DNA of 64,000 nucleotides from Stentor coeruleus (GCA_001970955.1 MPUH01000260.1:1-64000); one strand, 5' to 3'. Positions 1 through 10,483 are shown, numbered from the stretch's first letter. The notes: generated from the sequence alone by a model not told the origin. Made by a program: numbers and translations.

Positions 1-521
1 ATGCTGCATGGACTATTTTTTTGGCAAATACTAAGGGGTATTACTTCAAAATAAAGATCTGCAATTTCCGATACCAATAGACATATAGCAATATCGCCTG
101 GAAGACAATAAGGATTATTATTTGAAGCATATAGTTCTTCATTTGAATTAATGCAAAAACACTTTAAAGGTATGAGCTTCATAATACCCATTTGTTGCAC
201 TGAAAAGCCACAGTCTATTTCTTCAAGTTCTTCTAAAAATGTTAACGGCGAGTAACAAGTATGCGAAGCAGTAATAGCAACACCTAATCCGAAATAATTA
301 GATAAATTAATTTGAAAAGGCCTGTCAAACTTCTCAATTACAAATGCTGTTCCACCTAGCTGATGATTTAAAATAAACTTTTTTTCTTGCTGCAATTCTA
401 CTGTTGGTTCTTCAAATAATATTCCGTTTGCCTCTTTTTGTCTTATTATCACGTAGCCTGCACCCTTTATGTTCATTTTATAAAGATTGGATACTCTAGT
501 GAAGTAAGAAAAGTCCCCCAT
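1..521 (-). CDS. Trypsin-like (PA clan) serine protease, partial at left edge
   Basis: An open frame of 173 codons starts at an ATG at 521-519 and runs off the left edge without a stop. The N-terminal half is hydrophilic. A segment around residues 75-90 reads GLGVAITASHTC, which resembles the catalytic-His region (TAAHC) of trypsin-like proteases. A decayed copy at about 3.0-4.1 kb preserves the later part of the protein, including GMSGVPVI, a good match to the catalytic-Ser GxSG box. That supports the family even though the Ser region of this copy lies outside the window. No signal peptide is visible, so a cytosolic or HtrA-like role is as likely as a secreted one. The family call rests on short motifs and is moderate; substrate and role are unknown. 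Confidence 0.6.
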   Translation of the reverse strand, partial: MGDFSYFTRVSNLYKMNIKGAGYVIIRQKEANGILFEEPTVELQQEKKFILNHQLGGTAFVIEKFDRPFQINLSNYFGLGVAITASHTCYSPLTFLEELEEIDCGFSVQQMGIMKLIPLKCFCINSNEELYASNNNPYCLPGDIAICLLVSEIADLYFEVIPLSICQKNSPCS

Positions 522-714
522 TTTTTAGATATTATGTATATATTAAATGGTATCTTAGTTTAAAGCTTAGGATATATATGATTATGCAGAAAAAATTGCA
601 TTTTTTCAAACACCTCAAGCTAAATTAAGATTTATTTTACAGTCACCCATACTTAGGTTTAATCAAATTTAAAGCCCTTCTTTAACTCAAACTACACTTT
701 GGCTACATCATTAA

Positions 715-1292
715 AAAATGTTTAATTTTTTAACGGAATACCTCATAATAATGCTATAGCTGCAATTATCACTCAGCTTAGAGAAATTGATACTGAAGAT
801 TATAAACTATAGTAAAAATATTGTTGAAAACTGTAGAAGCCTAGCTGAAATGCTATATAGTTTCGGATATACATTGATATCTGGAGGAGTGATAATCATC
901 TTATACTTTGGAATTTAAGACCACAAGGGCTTACTGGGAATAAACTAGAAAAAGTATGTGATGCTGTGAGGATAACTTTGAATAAAAATTCTGTGTCAGG
1001 AGATACTTCAGCTTTGATAACTTGAGGTGTACGTGTTGGATCTCCAGCTATGACTACTTGTGAGGGCAAATGCTGAGGATTTTAAGAAAATTCGGGGTTT
1101 TTCTTCATAGAGCTGTACAAATAGCGCTTGAAATTCAACAAAAATCAGGAACAAAAATTAATGATTTCTTAGCGGGGAATACCACAGAATCCTAAAATCC
1201 AAGAACTTAAGAACGATATTTATGAGTTTTCTACGCAGTTTAGGATGCCTGATTTTGATGTTGGGTCTATGAAATACTCTCATTTAGAATAA
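715..1292 (+). pseudogene. Decayed serine hydroxymethyltransferase (C-terminal part)
   Basis: Successive short frames match the C-terminal part of serine hydroxymethyltransferase in the right order. They include GIPHNNAIAAI near 735, [15 protein letters not shown] near 900, VRVGSPAMTT near 1030, then LHRAVQIALEIQQKSG and a natural-looking C-terminus ending in TAA at 1290-1292. At least four frame changes and an in-frame TGA separate the blocks, and none fits a 15-nt GT-AG intron. The N-terminal part with the PLP-lysine region is absent. The enzyme normally makes glycine and methylene-THF from serine. A working copy presumably exists elsewhere. High-identity blocks suggest fairly recent decay. 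The relic lies between a protease gene and a coiled-coil gene. Confidence 0.88.
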
Positions 1293-1424
1293 TAATTTAT
1301 ATTTTTTTAATACAGAATTACCTGAATAAATAATTTTATAGACTTAATCATGTTTAGTTTGATAAATAAACCTTAATATCAAATCAAATAGAAAAACCTA
1401 TCATTAGAAAATATAATTGTTTAT

Positions 1425-1988
1425 ATGGAAATCAGTTTTTTAGCTGCAGAAGTGATACAAATTATTGAAAAGCTGAGGACTAATATCGACAGTATACATA
1501 AAGCCAAACATTCTCGCTGGAGCAAAGATCTTAATAACCTGCTTTTTCAGAATAAAGCACTTCTCATGCAACTACGTAAAGGTCAACGCGACCTTACTGA
1601 GAATATCGAGAAATCAAAAGAAGATCTTTTGAAGACAATCGAAAAAACTGATGACCTTCATAACAAACTTGAACAACTTAAGTATGAAAAAGCATCAATA
1701 TCAAATGAAATTTCTAGGATAAAAAAACTTGATACACAAGAACTTGAATGCTTAGGAATCCCAGTAACAGGGGAAAAAACTTTTATTTTAGAAAAATTTG
1801 AGGATGAAATGAGGGCAAGAAAAGACTTGAAAGAAGAATTGGAGAATAAAGAAAGGACTTTACAAGAAGCGAGAACAAATTTGACTGGTGTTGAAGAGAG
1901 ACTAAAGTGCATATTAGAAGGATTGAAAAAAGTTGATTCGGTTTCTGATACTTTAAATTCGCTACTTCCTTGTGTGGATATAAATTAG
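1425..1988 (+). CDS. Coiled-coil protein, 187 aa, unknown function
   Basis: Complete frame from ATG at 1425 to TAG at 1986-1988. The product is 187 residues, highly charged and mostly predicted coiled coil from about residue 40 to 170, with many EK/LK heptad-like stretches such as EELENKERTLQEARTNL. No catalytic motif, membrane segment or signal peptide is seen. The last codons and 3' flank carry a 25-bp sequence repeated 66 bp downstream. Length and codon use look like those of neighbouring real genes. The function is not recognisable; a cytoskeletal or basal-body structural role would be typical for such proteins in ciliates but is a guess. Confidence 0.7.
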   Translation: MEISFLAAEVIQIIEKLRTNIDSIHKAKHSRWSKDLNNLLFQNKALLMQLRKGQRDLTENIEKSKEDLLKTIEKTDDLHNKLEQLKYEKASISNEISRIKKLDTQELECLGIPVTGEKTFILEKFEDEMRARKDLKEELENKERTLQEARTNLTGVEERLKCILEGLKKVDSVSDTLNSLLPCVDIN

Positions 1989-2073
1989 TTATGTCTAAGC
2001 TTTGTTTTTAAGAAATTCTATTCTATTAGGCATAATTGTTTGAATATTAATTAGTTATGTCTAAGCTTTGTTT
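1983..2073. repeat. 25-bp direct repeat, 66-bp period, at a gene's 3' end
   Basis: An identical 25-mer (TAGTTATGTCTAAGCTTTG core) occurs at 1983-2007 and 2049-2073. A shorter shared string (TCTATTAGG) follows each copy at different spacing. The first copy overlaps the stop codon of the coiled-coil gene, so this is a local duplication of the gene end and its 3' flank. The rest of the gap from 1989 to 2325 shows nothing recognisable. Confidence 0.8.
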
Positions 2074-2325
2074 GTCTATTAGGTTAAAATCATGCAAAAG
2101 TTTATAGTATTATCAAAAATATGATGTTTTATAGATGTTGTTCTATTAAAATTTAGTTAATTTAAATTTCTAAAATAATTCATTCAAAGTGCCAAAAAAT
2201 CATTTGCATACCCTTCTTTAGAAGTTTTCATTATCTCAAAATGATTAAGAGATCTCTTGGGGAATTAATATTCTGCTTAAACTGACTCAATATAAGCTGA
2301 AAATATAGATAATTAAAAATCAGGT

Positions 2326-2932
2326 TTACTTTCTATCATAAATTTCTAATTTTTTAATAAATCTAAAAATGCATCCCAAAGATACTATTGCTTGAGTTTT
2401 CTCCATAAATATACGTTCAAAAAGGTAGTATATCTTTCTATTTCTTGGCTGAATTTGAAGTTTTATGTCATTCCATATACCTTCAATAACATTAGTATGA
2501 GCACCAGTTCTGGATCTTTGAAATGAATAGAATGATTTACTGTTAAATACAAAAAATCTATGCAATTCTAAAGTATTATAAACTCTCCAATAGTCAGTTA
2601 TTATGAGAGATATCATAGCTGAAGAATTGTGGAACATAGAATATTTTTTTTTCAAAGTAAATATTTTTCTTTATGCTTTTAAATTTTTTGCAGTGAGAAC
2701 ACCTTGAAAATAACTTATTTTCCGAAAGAATCATAAGATTCTTACAAGTATTTTTTGTCCAGAGTCGAGCAACAAATATTTGCTTGTCGTAGAGATAGTT
2801 TATGCACTTGAACTTTGAGAAGAAAAAAGCTTGTAAGCAGCTTAATGTAAATATAGAATGCAGATTTTCATAGTTTCTCTCAATATATAACTCTTGATTA
2901 GACTCAAAATTAGATGATTTATCAGAATCCAT
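2326..2932 (-). mobile_element. Merlin/IS1016-type (ISXO2-like) DNA transposase relic
   Basis: Two overlapping frames on the minus strand carry pieces of one transposase. The upstream frame (2932 to 2594) contains a zinc-ribbon-like block, CSHCKKFKSIKKNIYF, typical of the N-terminus. The downstream frame (2655 to 2326) holds the end of the catalytic domain: an IITDYWRVY block around the second catalytic Asp, then GAHTNVIEGIWNDIK, the ISXO2/Merlin signature around the third acidic residue. The roughly 100 residues that should hold the first catalytic Asp are missing, and the two parts are in different frames. The element is therefore internally deleted and inactive. I did not identify terminal inverted repeats. 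Confidence 0.82.
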
Positions 2933-3014
2933 AGTATCATAAGTATATAAATTATAATTAATGCAAATTTAACTCATATGTGTCTGTTTTTTTGAGTATC
3001 TCTCGCCTTTTCAT

Positions 3015-4081
3015 ATGATAATTAAGTATAATTTTAAACTTTCTATCATTTTAACTAACATTAGACTTTTTAGGCCGGACACTAATTGCCCAAGAAATCC
3101 GGGATTAAGATTCACTTCGCAAGTCGATAATAAAATTATCTCGTTTGATAGAAAAAAAATTTCAGTTAAAAACCATCCTAAAAAGTATTCATTTACGCTG
3201 CATTCAATAATCAATTCTTCAAAGATAGGATTTCTAATACAAATCTTTATCCTAAAAAATTGTAAGAGAAACCAAACTTCATATAATTTTTTTTCTTGAA
3301 TGTATCATTGATGCTAATTTAAAAAATTCCTTTGTCTAGGAATAATTGGTCCTCCAACAAATACTCCTATGGCACAATTATTTACTATCACTGGAACCCC
3401 AGACATCCCATTAATTACTGAGCAAGGGATCTCTAATAATTCTTCTTTCATAAAGACATATCTTTATGAAAAGCAGTTAATTTTTTTTAGAATTTTGATT
3501 ATCATCTCCAAAATATCGTTTAATTTAAATTGGATTATCGCTATTTTGTCGATGCAAATCTTATTATGTTGGATGAACTATTTTTAGGGCAAATTCTAAA
3601 ATGCATAATTCAAATTTAGGAATCAATTTTTTTGAATGATAATAGACAAAATGCTACATCTCCAGGAAGGCAATAAGGATTTCCGTTTGAAGCATATAGT
3701 TCTTAATTTGAGTTAATGCAAAATACTTCAAAGTTGGTAACTTTATATTATTCATTTGATATGCAGAAAAACCACAGTTTATTTCTAGGTCTCTCTTTGA
3801 AAAATCAGCGGGGAATAGTTAATATATGAAAAGTAACAATAATGCCCAATACAAAACAATTACAAAATTTTACTTGAAAAAGCTAGTCAAGTTTTCAGTT
3901 ATAAATCCTATTCCGCCTTGTTGATGATTTAAAATAAATTTTATTTCTTCTTGCAACTTGACTGTTGGTTTTTTGAATAATATCCTATTAGCCTCTTTTC
4001 ATCTTACAATCTTGTATCCTACACCTTTTTACTCATTTTATAAAGATTGGATACCTTATTGATGTAAGAAATAACTACCAT
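3015..4081 (-). pseudogene. Decayed copy of the left-edge trypsin-like protease
   Basis: Reading leftward from an ATG at 4081-4079, the DNA is clearly similar to the intact protease gene at 521 to 1. Blocks such as KVSNLYKM, FILNHQ-GG and PYCLPGD are recognisable but broken by several stops and frame shifts. Similarity also extends about 60 bp upstream of the start. Further left (about 3440-3340) the reading GMSGVPVIVNNCAIG gives the catalytic-Ser box of the family. The leftmost part (to about 3015) is probably the old C-terminus, although no intact reference for it is present here. Both copies are on the same strand, so a tandem duplication followed by decay is the simplest origin. Confidence 0.8.
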
Positions 4082-4395
4082 TTTCAAAAATATTTAATAT
4101 TCAAATGCTATCTAAGCCTAAGACTTATAATTTGCTAGTAGGCTTGCTTAGTTCATTTAGCATATGTTTTTTGTTATTTTCTAAGTATTATCCATTATAA
4201 CAAAAATACAAAATTAAACAATTTCTGACTTTTACTTTCCACAAGTCACATAAAAATCCTAACTATTTCAAATAAAACCATAAAAATTTCTGCATACCCA
4301 TCAAAGCATTTCCATTCAAAAATTTATTCATGCAAAAACACATCGAGTCCTCCAAAATTAAAAATATTACCATAATTTCTCACAAAATTCAATAA
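4082..4395. other. Intergenic, nothing recognised
   Basis: AT-rich spacer of about 310 bp. The first 60 bp resemble the 5' flank of the left-edge protease gene. The remainder is presumably the short promoter and leader of the TPR/IQ gene. No RNA gene or repeat is seen. Confidence 0.5.
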
Positions 4396-5523
4396 ATGTC
4401 TCAATCAATAATACCCTTAAGACAAAAAGAAGACGTCGTCATTAGCTACAACAAACTAGCTATGGATCAATTGCAAAAAGAAAACTACGAAAGCACTTTA
4501 AATTACCTAAAACAAGCACTGATGGGTATCCAAGGAATCAAAGATGACTACATAAAAAACAAACTCATGGCTGTAACTTATAACAACTTAGGGATATTTT
4601 TCAAGAGAATTGCAAATTTTCCTGAAGCCCTCAAGTATTTATATAAATCAATTGAACTAGAAAGTCAGCTTCCAAATGAAATAAGTACAATAGCAGGAGC
4701 CTATTTGAATATATGTTCAATACATTCACAACTAGGTAATCATCCAAAAGCTATAAGATACGGTTTAAGATCAGTTTTAATGTTAAAATCCAAATATAAA
4801 ACTCAACCGAAACTTGCATCAACTTTAGTTGCAGCATATTACAATGTGGCTAATGAGTATTTATATATTGGTCAGCATGGAGATGCTGAAGATTGTTATA
4901 GAATTGGATATAAAATCAGTTCTGAAGAACTTGGCCCACAACATAGTCTTACTAATACATTTAAAGTTGCTTTAGGAAATTATTCAAGGAAAATGTCCCC
5001 GAATTATGAGAGGTTTGGAAGAGGTAATGATAGAATATCTTTATCACCAAAAACTAGGGTTCCTATTGTTAGTGCTAAGTCTAGATCAATAAGCCAAGAT
5101 AGTAGCAAATTACTTAATAACTCAGGTTTGCTAAGTGAGAAACAGAAATACAGAAATATTGGCTATGAGGTTAATATTGGGAAAACTGTAATTTTTGGTG
5201 GGCCTAGTAAAAAAATAGAAATAAAAAGACCTGTTTTAAACAAAGAATTTTTCGATGAAACCAAATCTGTTACAACAGAAAAATCTTATGGCTCAGGTAC
5301 CAGCGCAGGAAGAAAAATTGATATTTTTAGATATAAAGAAACACAAAGAATAGCTGCCACAATAATCCAATCATGCTGGCGAGGGTACAAAGCTCGTGAG
5401 AAATACAAAGAACTGCAGCTGAATTTAAAACTCAAGCAAGCTGAGCTAAAAGCCCGCAAGGCCGCAGAAAAGTACAAGAAACTCCAACAGCAAGCAGCCA
5501 AGGTAAATAAAAAGTATAAATAA
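4396..5523 (+). CDS. TPR-repeat protein with C-terminal IQ motif, 375 aa
   Basis: ATG at 4396, TAA at 5521-5523. Residues about 15-200 form tandem tetratricopeptide repeats, for example YNNLGIFFKRIANFPEALKYLYKSI and the following AYLNICSIHSQLGNHPKAI unit. A Ser-rich linker follows, and then a clear IQ motif near residue 325, IIQSCWRGYKAREKY, ending in a basic coiled tail. TPR arrays bind proteins and IQ motifs bind calmodulin or calmodulin-like proteins such as centrin. This combination is common in ciliate cortical and ciliary proteins. The stop is only 34 bp from the start of CFAP43 on the same strand. The exact partner is unknown. Confidence 0.85.
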   Translation: MSQSIIPLRQKEDVVISYNKLAMDQLQKENYESTLNYLKQALMGIQGIKDDYIKNKLMAVTYNNLGIFFKRIANFPEALKYLYKSIELESQLPNEISTIAGAYLNICSIHSQLGNHPKAIRYGLRSVLMLKSKYKTQPKLASTLVAAYYNVANEYLYIGQHGDAEDCYRIGYKISSEELGPQHSLTNTFKVALGNYSRKMSPNYERFGRGNDRISLSPKTRVPIVSAKSRSISQDSSKLLNNSGLLSEKQKYRNIGYEVNIGKTVIFGGPSKKIEIKRPVLNKEFFDETKSVTTEKSYGSGTSAGRKIDIFRYKETQRIAATIIQSCWRGYKAREKYKELQLNLKLKQAELKARKAAEKYKKLQQQAAKVNKKYK

Positions 5524-5557
5524 CTCCTATTTTGCATGGCAAACATGTCTAATAAAT

Positions 5558-8500
5558 ATGAATTTCGAACTCCAATCCTGCTTATCTTGCAACTGCGGTC
5601 CAGTAAGTGTTGTAGAAAACGACACAATTGTTTACATGGTTGCAAATAGTGTAGTCTTATGGAATGTTTCCAATAACTCAAAAGATTTTATTTGGCACAA
5701 TTCTCTCGGTATCACGACCTGCGCGGCTAATCCAAGAAACAACCTAATAGCAGTAGGTGAAGAAGGTAACAAGCCTAAAGTGTGCATTTATTCATATCCA
5801 GGTAAAAACCTTATAAGAAGCTTGGATGGTTGGGCAACAGTTATGTACACAGCTTTAGCCTTTAATCGTGCAGGTGATCTCTTAGTAACTGTTGGAGACT
5901 ATCCAAACTACACATTATGTGTGTGGGAAAATGATAAAATGCTCATAGCCGTCAAATTACTCAAAGAGCCAATGAAGCTTATTGTCCACGATTCAATAAT
6001 AATCTTACTCAAGCATGAAATTAAGTTGTTGAAAATTTATCAAAGCTTTTCAGATACACCTCAAGTTTTAAATGATGAACTTAAAGAAGAACATCGATAT
6101 AGTATTAAAACTTTTTCCCTAGCTGAAATTATACCTTTAGATGCGGTGTTTGATAAATATGGGAATATTTATGTGTCAACAAGTGCTGGAGAACTTATTG
6201 TCCTTAAGAATAATTTGAATGAAACTAAAGTTGTTCAGAGGTTTGATTTTAGAATTATATCTATGGTATTAACCCATCGATATCTTATTGTTGCGACATC
6301 AGAAAATAAACTTCAATGGTTAAATATTTATATCCCACCAGAAGAGCAGGATCCAAGGTCAGGAAAAAATTTAAATCTTCGAGTGTATAAAGAACTAAGC
6401 CTTGATGATAAACAAGATATAATTCAACTTATGTTTATAAGTGGCCATAATAAACTTCTTATGATTGGAGCTCAGGGTAAATTACAACTTCTTAATACTC
6501 CTGCAGATCCACCATTTAATCCAGATGAAGAAGATCCGGAAAAAGATGAAGATGATGATCAAAATGAAGATGAAGATGAGGAAGAGTCTTATAGAAAACC
6601 AAAAGTTATGACTGTAACACCACAGCTATTGGGACAGTATCATATTGGGGCTATTAAAAAAGTTATTGGCCTTGGAGATTCGACTCAATGTGCTAGTATT
6701 GGTGAAGATTTGAGGGTTTGGGAAGTTGTTACAGGAGAAAATCTTATGCAATATTCCAGTCCTGAAGATGTAGAATATTGTTCTTTAGATGGGAATTTAC
6801 ATGGGAATTTAGTTTTTGTTGGGAGTGTTGGAGGGGTGGTACGTATTTTTGATGTAAGTAATCGAGTTGTTGGGAGATTGATATGTTTGATAAGATTAAC
6901 AGAAAACCCTATTGATAATCTTGCTTTAAGTCCTGATCAGAAACTTCTCGCTGCATCATCTAGTAAAAACTCAGAATTACATTTTATTGAATCTTCAGTG
7001 TCTAGTAAATTTAGAGTTATTGGACTTGTTGTCTTACCAGGGAAGACTATAAGTATTGCTTGGGCTGCTAAACAATTAGTTGTTTTGTTGAATACAGGAA
7101 TAATAGTTATTTTCGACCCTCCAAAATCTGATACACCTTCACAAATAGACCCACTTCCTGCAATTTTCAAATACAGACATGTGGATGAAGGGACTTGTAT
7201 AAGTGTTAATGGAAATAAAATTTATTTAGCTGGAGCAGGTAAAGATTTGCATGTTTATAAACTTCCTGATCAAGATATGAACGAAATCGATCTTAGAAAA
7301 CTACCCCCTGAGCCTTTTGAGTTTATTAATGGAGATAAAGTACAAACTACTATTGTTTGTGTATCTCCAAGTCTTAAACATGCGGCAATTGGCTGTGTAG
7401 ATGGGACAATAAAAATTGTCCAGGTCCAAAACCTAAACCAAAATTTAAAACAAGTTCATGGGTCTTCTGGTGTTCAAAGCTTAACATTTTCTGCAGACTC
7501 AAGCCTACTTTTTTCTACTGGACATGAAAGAGACTTTTTCTCATGGCATCTTAATGGGAAAGCTTTAGACAGACCAATACAAAGTTCTCAAAGTGAAGAT
7601 CCAGCTTTGGAAGCTATAGAAAGTATTACAGATATTTCTGACTTAAAAATCTTATTAGCAAGGACAATTCTTATGGAATCTAAAGCTAAAAGTGAAGGAA
7701 GAGAAGTAGAAAGGGTAAAATCCAAACTCAAAAGTAGAATGCAAGAAATTCAAGATAAACTTGTTGCAATGCTTAAAGCTAATGAAAAAGCTCCAGATCT
7801 TGAAAAACTCGACCGAGATGAGTTCGTGTTAGACCTGGCAAATAAAGTAAAAATTGAAAATCAAGGAAAAGAAGCAGCGAAGAAACTTAAAGATGAAGCG
7901 AAAAAGAAAAACCTCGCCCAAGAACTCTTACAACAAAGGATAAAAATCAAAACTTTAGACAGCATGGAAGTGAATTCTCGTATCCTCTCAGCTTTTCTTT
8001 CAGGTCAAATAGTTTACAACTATACAATCAGAAAGTTGACTACAGCAGAAATTGCAAGGCTTAAAAAAATCAGAGCTTTTCGTGTTATAGAACTTAAAGA
8101 ACAGGATGCTAGAAAAGAAAATAATCAAGAAGAAATAATATATTATGAAGATTTCGCTGTAGATTGGATAATTGGAAAAAGGCCTGAGGACTGGAGAAAT
8201 CATCCATTACTTATAAGCCTTGAAGAAAAAAGGAATTCTCAAAGAAAAGAAGGTGAACTTAAACCAATACCAGAATGGGAACTTATATATCCTGCTCCTC
8301 TTATATATACCCCATCTCGTAAACGTATTCAAATATTCCTTTTAAGTATGCTTTGCCGTGCTTTTAAAGAAGGTTTTAATACTGAATTTGAGAAACTTGA
8401 GTTATTAAAAGAAAAACAAATCGATTTAATTGAAGAAAAAAATGTGTTGATTGTTGAGAAACAAAAAGAATTAAACACGGCAATTAATATTTTCAAGCAT

Positions 8501-10363
8501 AAAATCCATAATCTTGAAAATCCTATTAAAATGCTTGAAGTCAAAGACTCAGATTTTACTGTTGAGAAATATTTGAGTAAAGAAGAAAGAGATGAACTTG
8601 AAGAAAAAAGGAAAAAAGAAGAAGAAAGGCTTAGACTACTTAATTCTGATGATTCAAAGAAAAAAGCGTTAGTTCAAATGATGAATGGGACAATAGAAAA
8701 TAAAAAAAACAATTACTCGCTACTCACAGAAAAAATGGTCAAAGAAGAGTGGATGGATAAGCTTACAATTCATGAAATGACTGAGGAACAACGACAAAAA
8801 CTTAAAGATTTTGAAGAAAAGGAAAAAAAGTTCATGGAAGATAGAGAAAAACTTAGGAAAATTCTTGAAGGTGAGCTTAAAAAACTCCAAGGCGAAGTTA
8901 GCGAATTATGTAAGAATTTCGATACAAAAGTTAAAGATCTGTTTTTACAAAGACTTGATACTGACTATGAGATTTATCAGATGGAGCTTATGATGGCAAG
9001 ATTGAGTTTATCGATTTTAAGTGATGAAAAACGTAAATTTGAAGTTGAGTTATTACGAGAAAAACAATCTCAGATAGAAAAAGAAGTAAAAGAAAAAGAA
9101 GATAGTATTAGAGAGTTAAACAGTCATATAGAATATGTTCAGTCTAAAATCAAAAGCTGCCAAGACGACTCGAAAGCAGTGGACAATCGTTTCAAAAACA
9201 ACCTTGAAAAAGAAGCCCAGCCTGGGATTGATCAAAACAAACTGAAAAATTTGTTAAAAAATGGTCCTGATATTAGAGATAAAGGGAACAAAAACCCAGA
9301 AGTTGAAAAGCTTATCAAAAACCTTAATGAACTTGACCCTTATACCCCTTGGGAAACAGAAAAAATCATAAGTTCACAACCCCCAATACCAAGTAAAGAA
9401 CTTACTGAAGCCGACCTTCCTGCTGGACTTCCTCCATATTTAGCTGACAGATTAATAAATGATAGGAAGAAAAAACTTGAAATCGAAAAACAAATTCCTC
9501 AACTCCAAAAACATATAAAAGAAGTTGAAATCCATAAAAAATGGGTAGAAAAGAAATGTCAAAATATGCAAGATAAACTTAGAGAAGTAGTAGTTGAACT
9601 AAGGACAAAAGAAGAAGAAAATATTAAACAAAAATATAACACTGAATTATTACTAAAACTTAAACAAGGAATAGTTGAAGTTCCTCAACAACCTGTTGTT
9701 ACTGATTATTCTGATGCGATTCTTATACATAATAAAGTTGTCAAAGACAAAAATGATAAAATAAAAGAAATTGGTGAAGGTAAAGTTAAAACACTAGAAG
9801 AAATTGCTAAGTTCAAAATAGACTTAGCAAAAGTTCAATGGAGAGAAGAGTTATTAAAACTAGAAACTGCTGATTATAAAGCTAGTGAAGGGGATTTGAA
9901 AATGTTAAGGATTGATAAACGTTTACAGAACATTTTAGCAGGAAGAGGTTTAGATGAAAACCAACAAATGGCAGAGAGGATTTTGAACCAAATCAACCAT
10001 TTGTATGAAAACACTGAGAAAAGGGTTAAGCAAATCAATGAGAAAAAAATTTCTTTACAGAAAACTATAACAGATTTGACTAGAGATAATGAAATTTTAG
10101 AAAATGAAGTTTATGAGATGGAAAGACAAGAAAACCAAAGAGAAAGTTTGCTTAAGTTGAGAAGTACAATTTCAGATCAAGCTAGAGATGACCCTGCTGG
10201 TAAATTTAAGCAAATTGCAACAAGAAGGAAGATGATGGATATGATAGAACAATATAGAGAAGAAATTGAGTTTTTAAATGATGAACTTGATAGACTTAGA
10301 GCAAAAACTTTCCCATCATTTGCCCATTTACAAGCTCATGTGGACTTCCCAGACGAATATTAG
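5558..10363 (+). CDS. CFAP43: Cilia and flagella associated protein 43 (axonemal tether protein), 1601 aa
   Basis: The first ~680 residues are WD40-like beta-propeller repeats (VVLWNVSN, LRVWEVVTG, GGVVRIFDVSN). An acidic insert lies near residues 320-345. The remaining ~900 residues are long coiled coils. The C-terminal block LKQGIVEVPQQPVVTDYSDA, followed by ILIHNKVV and a QWREELLKLE stretch, matches the conserved CFAP43 C-terminus better than its paralogue CFAP44. Length (1601) is close to human CFAP43 (about 1665). In Tetrahymena and Chlamydomonas, CFAP43 and CFAP44 form the tether holding the head of inner-arm dynein f/I1 to the doublet. The preferred start is the ATG at 5558; earlier ATGs in the 34-bp spacer are in other frames. 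Confidence 0.88.
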   Translation: MNFELQSCLSCNCGPVSVVENDTIVYMVANSVVLWNVSNNSKDFIWHNSLGITTCAANPRNNLIAVGEEGNKPKVCIYSYPGKNLIRSLDGWATVMYTALAFNRAGDLLVTVGDYPNYTLCVWENDKMLIAVKLLKEPMKLIVHDSIIILLKHEIKLLKIYQSFSDTPQVLNDELKEEHRYSIKTFSLAEIIPLDAVFDKYGNIYVSTSAGELIVLKNNLNETKVVQRFDFRIISMVLTHRYLIVATSENKLQWLNIYIPPEEQDPRSGKNLNLRVYKELSLDDKQDIIQLMFISGHNKLLMIGAQGKLQLLNTPADPPFNPDEEDPEKDEDDDQNEDEDEEESYRKPKVMTVTPQLLGQYHIGAIKKVIGLGDSTQCASIGEDLRVWEVVTGENLMQYSSPEDVEYCSLDGNLHGNLVFVGSVGGVVRIFDVSNRVVGRLICLIRLTENPIDNLALSPDQKLLAASSSKNSELHFIESSVSSKFRVIGLVVLPGKTISIAWAAKQLVVLLNTGIIVIFDPPKSDTPSQIDPLPAIFKYRHVDEGTCISVNGNKIYLAGAGKDLHVYKLPDQDMNEIDLRKLPPEPFEFINGDKVQTTIVCVSPSLKHAAIGCVDGTIKIVQVQNLNQNLKQVHGSSGVQSLTFSADSSLLFSTGHERDFFSWHLNGKALDRPIQSSQSEDPALEAIESITDISDLKILLARTILMESKAKSEGREVERVKSKLKSRMQEIQDKLVAMLKANEKAPDLEKLDRDEFVLDLANKVKIENQGKEAAKKLKDEAKKKNLAQELLQQRIKIKTLDSMEVNSRILSAFLSGQIVYNYTIRKLTTAEIARLKKIRAFRVIELKEQDARKENNQEEIIYYEDFAVDWIIGKRPEDWRNHPLLISLEEKRNSQRKEGELKPIPEWELIYPAPLIYTPSRKRIQIFLLSMLCRAFKEGFNTEFEKLELLKEKQIDLIEEKNVLIVEKQKELNTAINIFKHKIHNLENPIKMLEVKDSDFTVEKYLSKEERDELEEKRKKEEERLRLLNSDDSKKKALVQMMNGTIENKKNNYSLLTEKMVKEEWMDKLTIHEMTEEQRQKLKDFEEKEKKFMEDREKLRKILEGELKKLQGEVSELCKNFDTKVKDLFLQRLDTDYEIYQMELMMARLSLSILSDEKRKFEVELLREKQSQIEKEVKEKEDSIRELNSHIEYVQSKIKSCQDDSKAVDNRFKNNLEKEAQPGIDQNKLKNLLKNGPDIRDKGNKNPEVEKLIKNLNELDPYTPWETEKIISSQPPIPSKELTEADLPAGLPPYLADRLINDRKKKLEIEKQIPQLQKHIKEVEIHKKWVEKKCQNMQDKLREVVVELRTKEEENIKQKYNTELLLKLKQGIVEVPQQPVVTDYSDAILIHNKVVKDKNDKIKEIGEGKVKTLEEIAKFKIDLAKVQWREELLKLETADYKASEGDLKMLRIDKRLQNILAGRGLDENQQMAERILNQINHLYENTEKRVKQINEKKISLQKTITDLTRDNEILENEVYEMERQENQRESLLKLRSTISDQARDDPAGKFKQIATRRKMMDMIEQYREEIEFLNDELDRLRAKTFPSFAHLQAHVDFPDEY

Positions 10364-10483
10364 CATATTTGAAATAGAAATAAAACTTTTTAAAAATAAA
10401 TGGGTTTAGATTTTTTTTTATGATAAGAATTAGGATTTTAATATTTTTAGTTATAGAGTGGATTATCAATATCCTGTTAATGG

